Source: Cytophagales bacterium (GTDB taxonomy: Bacteria; Bacteroidota; Bacteroidia; Cytophagales; ES-bin-26). Taken from it: 23,582 nt of DNA. The stretch is from positions 1-23,582 of the forward strand of contig JACMKY010000041.1 of the NCBI GenBank assembly GCA_014379925.1, read 5' to 3'. The position numbers and the translations under genes are program-made. Below are positions 8,086 through 15,400 of this stretch, one piece after another. How positions within the stretch are numbered: the stretch's first letter is position 1; the number at the start of each line of letters is the position of its first letter. The notes below the pieces were generated by a model. That model was not told where the DNA came from, made no database searches, and worked only from the letters and a program-made list of their open reading frames with translations.

Positions 8086-8820
8086 ATGAACGGAAAAACC
8101 AGCCTGACGATCCCACTGCTGCCGTGCGTGTCGCTCGACGAAACGCTGAATTTCTGGCAAGCACTGGGATTTACCGTAACCTTCCAACAGCGGTCGCCGA
8201 ACGCGTACGCGGTGATGCGGTACGACGATTATGAACTGCATTTTTTCGGCCTCAAGCAACTCAACCCACCCGATAATTTCAGCACCTGTCTGGTTATCGT
8301 GCCGGAAGTCGAGCCGTTGCATCGTACGTTTGCGGAGCGGTTGCGGGAGTCGTTGGGAAAGGTGCCCGTCAAAGGTTTTCCCCGCATCACCCGGATGAAA
8401 CCGGCCCAAAGCCGTTTCACCGTGACCGACGTTGCGGGGAACTCCGTCATTTTCATTAAGCGCGGAGGGGAAGACGATGCCGCGGCGAACGCGTACAAAA
8501 AGGCGGGGCAAACGCCTCTGCGGCGAGCAATTCAAGTGGCCGCCCGGTTGCGGGATTTCAAAGGGGATGACGCGGCGGCGGCCAAAGTCCTGGATGCCGC
8601 ATTGGCCCGTCCCAACCAGGAAACGGCCCTTGATTACGCCCGCGCGCTGGCCGCGCGCATTGAGCTGGCAGTGGCGATGGATGACCCCGAAGGTGCCCGC
8701 GGGTGGCACGCGCAATTCAAGCAGTTGTCACTCTCCGCAATTGATCGCCAAGCGCTGCGCGACGAACTGGCGGCACTGAACGATCTGGAACGCGCCCGCC
8801 CACTGGATGGACAACCGTAG
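8086..8820 (+). CDS. VOC/bleomycin-resistance-fold protein with helical C-terminal extension
   Basis: The 244-residue protein has an N-terminal VOC (glyoxalase / bleomycin-resistance) domain of about 125 residues. It begins LTIPLLPCVSLDETLNFWQA, contains YDDYELHFFGLK and ends FTVTDVAGNSVIFIKRG, all in the expected order of paired beta-alpha-beta-beta-beta units. About 110 further residues are Ala-rich and helical (DDAAAAKVLDAALARPNQ, AARIELAVAMDDPEGARGW) and look TPR-like. The VOC fold serves ring-cleaving enzymes, glyoxalases and drug-binding proteins; without clear metal ligands a binding or resistance role is as likely as catalysis. The start is fixed by GGAGG at 8071-8075. Confidence 0.75.
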   Translation: MNGKTSLTIPLLPCVSLDETLNFWQALGFTVTFQQRSPNAYAVMRYDDYELHFFGLKQLNPPDNFSTCLVIVPEVEPLHRTFAERLRESLGKVPVKGFPRITRMKPAQSRFTVTDVAGNSVIFIKRGGEDDAAANAYKKAGQTPLRRAIQVAARLRDFKGDDAAAAKVLDAALARPNQETALDYARALAARIELAVAMDDPEGARGWHAQFKQLSLSAIDRQALRDELAALNDLERARPLDGQP

Positions 8821-8915
8821 CCGATGCCAGGATTCTCGCCCAAAACTCTCATAAATCAGGCGGCTGGCAGGAAATCGGATAGTCAAGTTGATACTGGGAT
8901 TCTAGACTTTTGCGC

Positions 8916-9758
8916 ATGAAAAACGTTGAATTTTTACAACCGATCTTTACCGCGCATCTTTTTGCAAACGTAGAAAGCTTGCTGATTGAACTTTTGCGAT
9001 CTCTCGATTCCGATGAATGGGAGCAACAAACCGTCGCCCCGCAATGGAAAGTTAAGGACGTTGCCGCCCACCTGCTCGACACGCAATTACGCAAACTCTC
9101 CCTTGTTCGGGACGGGTACGCACCCGAAACCCCGAGTTTTGCTCCGGATGCCGATTTTGTCTCGTTCATCAATCGGCTCAATCACGAGGGCGTTTCAATT
9201 TACCGGCGACTCAGCCCGGAAGTTTTGATTTCGTTGCTGGAATTTGCTTCGCGCGAAAGCGACGAGTACCATCGCTCGCTCGATCCGCTTGCCAAGGCGC
9301 AGTTTGCGGTTAGCTGGGCTGGGGAAGAAGAATCGTTAAATTGGTTTGACACCGCCCGCGAATTTACCGAACGCTGGCATCACCAGCAACAAATCAGGTT
9401 GGCAACCGACAAACCGGGAATAATGACGCGGGCGCTTTACTTTCCCGTTTTGGACGCTTTTATGCGTGCTTTGCCCTTCCATTACCGAAATACGGAAGCC
9501 AAGCCAAACAGCCTGGCGCAATTCACCGTGTCAGGCGCGTGCGGTGGTTCGTGGTATTTGTACCGGGATGCAATTGGCTGGAAGTTAATTGCCCAGGCAG
9601 TTGGGGATAAAATTGCAGAAGTCACCCTTCCGCAAGAAATTGCTTGGCGCATTTTTACCAAAGGCATTGATAAACAAAGTGCGTTAGCTCAGGTAAACGT
9701 CAGCGGTGACGAAAAAATAGGGCTTCACGTCGTCAATATGCTATCCATTGTAGGATAA
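8916..9758 (+). CDS. DinB / maleylpyruvate isomerase N-terminal domain protein
   Basis: The 280-residue protein shows the metal-binding four-helix bundle of the DinB/MDMPI (mycothiol-dependent maleylpyruvate isomerase) superfamily. The N-terminal helix leads to WKVKDVAAHLLDTQLRKLS, which carries the first metal-ligand His. A later helix has EFTERWHHQQQIRLA with the second His region. The C-terminal 80 residues (FTVSGACGGSWYLYRDAIGW and onward) match the sterol-carrier-like second domain seen in many of these proteins. Members are thiol-dependent transferases or isomerases; in Bacteroidota, which lack mycothiol, another thiol such as bacillithiol may serve (inference). Base composition is lower in GC than in the surrounding genes. 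ATG 8916 is preferred to TTG 8910. Confidence 0.78.
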   Translation: MKNVEFLQPIFTAHLFANVESLLIELLRSLDSDEWEQQTVAPQWKVKDVAAHLLDTQLRKLSLVRDGYAPETPSFAPDADFVSFINRLNHEGVSIYRRLSPEVLISLLEFASRESDEYHRSLDPLAKAQFAVSWAGEEESLNWFDTAREFTERWHHQQQIRLATDKPGIMTRALYFPVLDAFMRALPFHYRNTEAKPNSLAQFTVSGACGGSWYLYRDAIGWKLIAQAVGDKIAEVTLPQEIAWRIFTKGIDKQSALAQVNVSGDEKIGLHVVNMLSIVG

Positions 9759-9922
9759 TGAATTAACGGTCTGATTTTCGTTTGTTGACGGTTGTCGTTC
9801 GTGAAATCGCCGTCCAACGAATCATTCGACCGGATGAGCAAGCCTCTCCGGCCGGGTTTGTCGTTCGCTGCGGTTCGGTCAATTCCAGCGTTGGGAGGTA
9901 CCGCAGGTCGTCAGAAATCAGG

Positions 9923-9971
9923 GGTTTAGCCCGATAACGAATGGGCGTTATCCAACTCCGGTAGCTAAACC
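9923..9971 (+). other. Two-stem hairpin upstream of orphan membrane gene
   Basis: GGTTTAGC (9923-9930) pairs with GCTAAACC (9964-9971), 8 bp perfect. Inside, GATAACG (9933-9939) pairs with CGTTATC (9946-9952), 7 bp perfect, with an AATGGG loop. The two stems are separated by a 2-nt and an 11-nt strand. The element ends 41 bp before the next start codon and could be a leader RNA or a dispersed repeat. The rest of the 254-bp gap (9759-10012) shows nothing I can name. Confidence 0.55.
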
Positions 9972-10012
9972 AGCGGATAGGGCGATTTTATTTTTCAGGA
10001 GATCATCTGCTC

Positions 10013-10666
10013 ATGGCACAATCCACTTGGACTTCGCTCGAAATTACCAAATTGGTTATTGGTGGGTTAACGCCGCTTATTCTTTTGTTCCTGGGTATTT
10101 GGGTGAACCGTATTATTAAACGCATTGAAGCTGCTCAGTGGGCCAACCAAAAGCTCATCGAAAAGCGCATTGCTATCTACGACGAGTTAGCCCCTTTGGT
10201 AAACGACTTGTACTGCTACTATCTGTGCGTGGGAAACTACAAGGAACTAACTCCGGCACAGATCGTCGATATAAAAAGGAAATTGGATAAAAAGGTATAC
10301 ATCTACGCGGCGCTGTTCTCGTCTGAATTCATCGATAGCTACAATGAATTTATTCACCTTTGTTTCCAAACCTACGTCGGCGCGGGGCATAACGCAAAGT
10401 TACGAACCGCAATCAAACATCCGACTGGAGGAGATCGAACGAAGGTCTCCTCGTTTCCTTGGCAAGAAGAGTGGAACCATATCTTTTCAAATGGGGAAGA
10501 TTGTTGCCCACTCACACAAACTCGTATTTCTTACGAGAATTTGATGTCCCGTTTTTCAAATGAATTAGGTGTCGGCTTGGAGTCGGGTAAGCACGGGCGG
10601 AGAAAAGATGTGCGGCAACCAAAGAGCCAGGATCGGGTCGAAGTTGCTGAACGCGGCGGAACTTAA
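10013..10666 (+). CDS. Membrane-anchored hypothetical protein
   Basis: The 217-residue protein has one N-terminal transmembrane helix (about residues 10-27, LVIGGLTPLILLFLGIWV). A charged, mostly helical cytoplasmic domain follows, with KLIEKRIAIYDELAPLVNDL and VGNYKELTPAQIVDIKRKLDK. I do not know a function; similar anchor-plus-helical-domain proteins are widespread and labelled hypothetical. AGGAG at 9997-10001 lies 11 nt before ATG 10013 and supports the start. The coding DNA is AT-rich: single 60-base lines sampled at 10261 and 10321 give about 43% and 38% GC. From about codon 186 composition turns GC-rich and the tail (SGKHGRRKDVRQ onward) is basic and low in hydrophobics, so the natural stop may have been lost at a junction. 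Confidence 0.7.
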   Translation: MAQSTWTSLEITKLVIGGLTPLILLFLGIWVNRIIKRIEAAQWANQKLIEKRIAIYDELAPLVNDLYCYYLCVGNYKELTPAQIVDIKRKLDKKVYIYAALFSSEFIDSYNEFIHLCFQTYVGAGHNAKLRTAIKHPTGGDRTKVSSFPWQEEWNHIFSNGEDCCPLTQTRISYENLMSRFSNELGVGLESGKHGRRKDVRQPKSQDRVEVAERGGT

Positions 10667-10739
10667 CCACCGCGTTTTTTGGCTAAGCTGGTCAAGCCGC
10701 GATCGCCCGTGCCCAACCACGGCTGGTGGCGGCCGGCCT

Positions 10740-11066
10740 TCAGAGGCTTTCCAGGTGTTCCACCAGGGTTTTGATGTCGGAGAGGGCGTAGCGCTGGCAG
10801 CGGTTGAACAGGATGGTCTTCCGTCCCTGATCGGCGTACGTCCAATACAGCTCGGTATCCCGGGCATTGCTCGCCAGCAACCGGATCAGGTGGTTGCCGT
10901 AGTAGGCATCCGGATCACGGCCCCCGGAAACGACGGATTGGGCCAGCGCACTGGCTTCCTGAAGGCAGGCGTTTAACTTGGTCACGTTGGCCTCGCTCTC
11001 CGACAAGGCCCGGATTTGCTCACCGATGGCCCTTAGCCGGCCCAAACTTCCGTGGTACGCCTCCAT
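10740..11066 (-). CDS. Small hypothetical protein
   Basis: The 108-residue acidic-to-neutral protein begins MEAYHGSLGRLRAIGEQIRA, is mostly helical, and contains LNACLQEASALAQSVV and DPDAYYGNHLIRLLASNARD. There is no signal peptide or membrane segment. I do not recognise a family. The minus frame is favoured over the overlapping plus-strand frame because its residue composition is protein-like (helices with regular hydrophobic spacing, few Cys and Pro), while the plus frame is rich in Gly, Val and Gln without pattern. ATG at 11066 is preferred over an in-frame start at 11114, which would add a Cys/Tyr-rich stretch. Neighbours are unrelated. Confidence 0.6.
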   Translation of the reverse strand: MEAYHGSLGRLRAIGEQIRALSESEANVTKLNACLQEASALAQSVVSGGRDPDAYYGNHLIRLLASNARDTELYWTYADQGRKTILFNRCQRYALSDIKTLVEHLESL

Positions 11067-11473
11067 AATTTTTCCCTTTCGGAAGTAGTGTTCGGAGTAA
11101 GCTACGCAAATCAATCGAAACCGGACGCGAAAGGTACACCAACCGACGGATCCACGGTGGGCAGCACGGATCAGGACACAAGTTTATTGGGGTATCGACG
11201 GGCGAACCGTGATTTCTTCCGTTGAAAACGGTGACTGTGCGCCGGAAAGGCGTGAATTTTTCGTCCCTGGTTGCCGGAGCCACCCGGGTGTCGACGGGGG
11301 CGGGCGTTGGCGTTGAGTCAAACTTTCGCGCCACTGGTCAGAGACCCCGGCCCGGCGGTATGGCAGTGGGTTACCGGAATGAGCGCCGGGGCGAGAAATT
11401 TTTGCTAGATTACCCGGCTGACCGTTGACTACCGCGGTCACTTCTGTATCCCACGTTATCATCCCAACTTCCC
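11067..11473. other. Intergenic region between two divergent small genes
   Basis: 407 bp between the start of the minus-strand orphan and the start of the plus-strand orphan. A promoter for each would be expected. On the minus strand TACCTTTC (11129-11136) is one base off the Bacteroidota -7 box but lacks a -33 TTG at the right distance. A 5-bp CCGTT-GAA-AACGG hairpin lies at 11219-11231. No exact promoter, terminator or extra gene could be supported. Confidence 0.4.
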
Positions 11474-11680
11474 ATGGCAACCTACACCTTGGTAAAAGAG
11501 GCCGACATCGAGCACAAGAACGAGTACTACGAGGTACGCATCAACCAAAACGGCCAATTCCTCCGGAGTCTTTTCTTCACCACCAACGAGGAAAATCTGG
11601 AAGACTGCGCCGCCGAAATTGTGGCCCAGCACGCCAACGGCGCCGCCGACTGGCGCGTGATTCCCCACCGGAAGCACTGA
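11474..11680 (+). CDS. Small hypothetical protein
   Basis: The 68-residue soluble protein begins MATYTLVKEADIEHKNEYYE, followed by VRINQNGQFLRSLFFTTNEEN and a helix (LEDCAAEIVAQHANGA). It looks like a compact beta-hairpin plus helix domain, with no signal peptide. I do not recognise the family. The reading direction is chosen because the opposite frame is Val/Gly-rich and begins without a start signal. It converges on the pyrophosphatase gene, with 36 bp between the stops and no clear terminator in that gap. Confidence 0.65.
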   Translation: MATYTLVKEADIEHKNEYYEVRINQNGQFLRSLFFTTNEENLEDCAAEIVAQHANGAADWRVIPHRKH

Positions 11681-11716
11681 ATGGAAGGGCCAGCTGGTGG
11701 GGAAGCCGGGATGCGG

Positions 11717-12238
11717 TCAGGAAAGCAGTGCCTGGCCGGCCACCTTCTCCTGAAAACGGATCTGGGATTCCCGGATGATGCGCAGGGCGGCTTCCCGGCT
11801 GTCCCAGCCTTCGATGCCCACCTTTTTCTTTTCCAGTTCCTTGTAGATGGCAAAGAAGTGCTCAATCTCCTTCATCAGGTGGGGATTCACTTCGCTGAGG
11901 TCGCTGATCTGGTTCCAGTACGGATCGCTCACGGGTACGCAGAGGATTTTTTCGTCCGGTCCTTTCTCGTCGTACATCTTGAACAAGCCGATGGGCTTGA
12001 CCTCGATCAGGCAGCCGGGAAAGGTGGGATCGGTCACCAGCACCAACACGTCGATGGGATCCCCGTCGAGACCCAGGGTTTCGGGAATGAAGCCGTAGTC
12101 GCTGGGGTAGTGCACCGAAGAAAACAGCATCCGGTCGTAGCGGATCATCTTTTTTTCGTAGTCGTATTCGTACTTGTTGCGGCTACCCTTGGGAATTTCC
12201 ACGACGGCGTCGATGGTGAATGCGTTGCTTTGGGCCAT
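11717..12238 (-). CDS. ppa: Inorganic pyrophosphatase (family I)
   Basis: This cytoplasmic enzyme hydrolyses pyrophosphate to two phosphates and pulls biosynthetic reactions forward. The 173-residue length is usual for bacterial family I enzymes. Visible active-site motifs are EIPKGSRNKYEYD (residues 14-26), DYGFIP (47-52) and DGDPIDVLV (58-66), whose Asp58, Asp60 and Asp63 bind the metal ions; Asp90 and Asp95 match the second acidic pair. All expected catalytic residues are present. A good Bacteroidota promoter lies upstream at 12280-12310, giving a 5' leader of about 35 nt. The gene is divergent from the giant kinase gene. Confidence 0.97.
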   Translation of the reverse strand: MAQSNAFTIDAVVEIPKGSRNKYEYDYEKKMIRYDRMLFSSVHYPSDYGFIPETLGLDGDPIDVLVLVTDPTFPGCLIEVKPIGLFKMYDEKGPDEKILCVPVSDPYWNQISDLSEVNPHLMKEIEHFFAIYKELEKKKVGIEGWDSREAALRIIRESQIRFQEKVAGQALLS

Positions 12239-12279
12239 GGGGTGAATGGAAGGATAAACGAGTGGGCGTGGCTACGGGT

Positions 12280-12310
12280 CAAAATTAGTCAAAAAGACAA
12301 CGCCTCGCAA
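12280..12310 (-). promoter_or_regulatory. Promoter of ppa (TTG-N20-TAATTTTG)
   Basis: Read on the minus strand, TTG (12310-12308), a 20-base spacer and TAATTTTG (12287-12280) fit the Bacteroidota consensus TTG/TTTG, 19-21 bp, TAnnTTTG. Transcription would begin near 12273, about 35 nt before the ppa ATG. Confidence 0.65.
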
Positions 12311-12337
12311 CGGTGCCGCGCCAGTGATTCACCCGGC

Positions 12338-12370
12338 TTGGCAAAATTACGGGCAGAGTGTTTACTTTTG
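12338..12370 (+). promoter_or_regulatory. Candidate promoter of the giant kinase gene
   Basis: TACTTTTG (12363-12370) is an exact TAnnTTTG box; the best upstream TTG (12338-12340) is 22 bp away, slightly long. If used, transcription begins near 12377 and an in-frame ATG at 12358 would not be transcribed, which supports ATG 12466. Confidence 0.5.
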
Positions 12371-12465
12371 GCAGCCGGGAGGCACCAACGACACAGTCCG
12401 GCAACGAATTGCCTCGCCTTCTGACGAGGGATGTCCTTCACCCGCTCATCGTTTATTGCTGGAAA

Positions 12466-15400
12466 ATGAATCTGCTGCCCGGCTACCACATTTTGGAGAA
12501 AATTATTACCTACGCGGGCACCGCCACCTACCGGGCGGAAAGGTGGAAGGACCGGCGGAAAGTGGTGCTCAAAATTCTCCTCAATCCCACCCCGGGCGCG
12601 GCGGAAGTGGACCGGTTCCGGCACGGCTACGAGGCGATCAGCCACCTGGCCATCCGGGGCGTACCCCACTGCTACGGCTTCGAAAACAACCACGACCGGC
12701 TTTTACTGGTGATCGAGGACTTCGGCGGGGTTTCCCTGAAGAAATACCGCGCCGAAAATCCGCTGGACTTGTTGGCTTGCGTGGGCGTGGCGGTTGGGCT
12801 GGCCGACGTGCTGGAGGGCCTGCACCAGCACCGGATCATTCACCAGGATGTCAATCCCTATCACCTGCTGGTCAACCCGCAGACCCTGGAAGTGGGGCTG
12901 ACGGATTTTACGGTCGCCTCCGGCCCCGGCAAAGCGGACCGATCCGGGGTGGAAGCACTGCCGGCCGGGTCGTTGGCGTACGCATCCCCGGAACAAACCG
13001 GACGGATAAACCGGACGGTGGATCACCGAAGCGACTTGTATTCCCTGGGCGTTACGCTCTACGAACTGCTGACCGGCCGCCTACCCTTCGACGCCGAGAA
13101 CGCCCTGGAATTGGTACACGGCCACATCGCCAAGAAGCCGCTACCCCCTTGCGCACTCGTTCCCGCCATTCCCCGCCCGCTTTCGGAAATCATCCTGAAA
13201 CTGATGGCCAAAAATGCCGAGGACCGCTACCAGTCGGCTGCCGGACTGAAGGCCGATTTGCGGGCCTGCGAGCGGCAACTGGGGGAAACTGGCACCGTGG
13301 CACCCTTCAAGCTGGCCCAAAACGACTTTTCGGGCCGCCTGAATCTTTCCCGGAAATTGTACGGACGGGAACAGGAGTCGGGTACTTTGGCGGCGGCCGT
13401 CGGGCGGGCCGCGGCCGGCGGCCGGGAAATGCTGCTGGTGGAAGGCTACTCCGGCGTGGGAAAATCGGCGTTGGTTCACCAGGCATTTCCCCACGTCATC
13501 GCAAACGGCGGGGTGTTTATCGAGGGAAAGATCAACCAATTCCAGCGGAATGTGCCCTACCACGGATTCATCCAGGCTTTTGAAGAGTGGGTCCGGCTGG
13601 TGCTCCTGGAAAGCCCCGGCAACCTGGCGCGGTGGCGGGAAAGGATTCTGAAAGCGGTGGGTACGAACGGCAAAGTGCTGACCGGGGTGGTACCCAACCT
13701 GGAATGGGTGTTGGGCAAACTGCTTGACGTGCCGGACCTGGAGCCGGCCGAGACCCAAAACCGTTTCCACTACGTTTTTCGAAACTTCATCAAAGCCGTC
13801 TCGCAGGTCGCCCGCCCGCTGGTGGTGTTCCTGGATGATCTGCAGTGGGCCGATTCGGCTTCGCTGAACTTACTAAAAGTGATGATGACGGACCAGGAAG
13901 CCAAGCATTTGCTTTTTGTGGGCGCCTACCGGAACAATGAAGTGGTGACTTCCCATCCCTTCGCCACCGTCGTCGGGGAGATCGAGCGGGAAAAAGCCGG
14001 CGTCGGCCGAATCGGGCTCGATCCCCTGGCCTTGTCCTCGGTCAACGAGCTGATTACGGAAGCCCTGGGTTGCCCGGCCGCGTACGCGCAACCGCTCGCG
14101 GCGCTGGTGTACCACAAGTCGCGGGGAAACGCTTTCTTCGTCAACGAGTTCTTGAAAGCCCTCTTCGAGGAAAACCTGCTCACGTTCAGCTTTCACCAAG
14201 CCCGTTGGACCTGGGATGCCGAACAGATCGAACAGCGCAACATAACCGGGAACGTGGTGGAATTCATGGCCGGTAAGATTCAAAAATTGCCGAAGGCCAC
14301 CCAGGAGACCCTGAAGTTGGCGGCTTGCATCGGCAACCGTTTCGATCCGAACCACCTGGCCATCGCCTGCGGGCGACCCCGGCCGGAATTACACCAGGAC
14401 CTGCAGCCGTCGCTGGCGGAAGGGCTGGTGGTGCCGGTGGGCGAGCACTACCAGTTCGCCCACGACCGCATCCAGCAGGCGGTTTATTCGCTGATCGCCG
14501 AACCCGACCGCCAGCGGGTGCACCTGCAGATCGGGAAGTTGCTCTGGCAGGAAATCGGGGAAGAAAAAGACGACAGTCTCTTTGAAATCGTCAATCAGAT
14601 CAACATCGGGCTGGAACTCGTCCGGGAGCCGTCCGAACGGGTTCAATGGGCGAACCTGAACTTGCTGGCTGGCCGGAAGGCCAAGCATTCGGCGGCTTAC
14701 CGGCCGGCTTTCGACTACCTGCAAACCGGCATCGACCTGCTGCCAGCCGGGGCCTGGCGCACCCACTATCCCCTGGCCCTGGCCCTCTATACGGAAGCGG
14801 CCGGGGCGGCTTTCCTGAGCAACCACCCTGCCCAGATGGAAAACTGGGTGGAAACCGTCCTGCAAAACGCGGCGACGGTATTGGACCGGGTAAAGGTGTA
14901 CGAGATCCGGATCCGGTCCTGCATCGCGCACCACCAATTGCTGGAAGCCGTCAACACGGCCCGGCGGGTGCTGGAACTGCTGAACGTACGGTTTCCCGAA
15001 AAACCCACCCGGTGGCACACGTTGCTGACGTTGCTGCAAACCAAGCTCGTCCTGCGGGGAAAACCGGTCGAGCACCTCCTCACCCTGCCTCCCATGCGAG
15101 ACCCCGCCCACGAAGCGGTGGTGGCCATCGTGGCCAGCGTCGGGTCTGCGCTCTACCTGACCCGTCCGGATCTGTATCCCCTGTTGGTGTGCAAAGCCTT
15201 CCGGCTGATGGTCACTTCCGGCAACACTTTCTACTCCGGCTTCCTGTGTTCGGGATACGGACTGATTTTGAGCGGGGGATTGGGGGATTTGGACGCGGGC
15301 TTCCGGCTCGCCCAGGTATCCCTGAAACTGCTGGACGCCTTTCCCACCGAACACCTGCGTTGCAAGACCATTTTCATGGTCAACACCTACCAGGCCATCT

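Noticed and set aside
9860..9895. GGTTCGGTCAATTCC, resembling a tRNA T-arm
   Set aside because: No acceptor stem, D-arm or anticodon arm fits around it.
10569..10976. 135-codon plus frame opposite the 108-residue orphan
   Set aside because: Its composition is shadow-like, and the minus frame is more protein-like.
12324..13583. 419-codon plus frame overlapping the start of the giant kinase gene
   Set aside because: It is Gly/Pro/Arg-rich and shifted against the kinase and Walker motifs; no sign of an overlapping gene.
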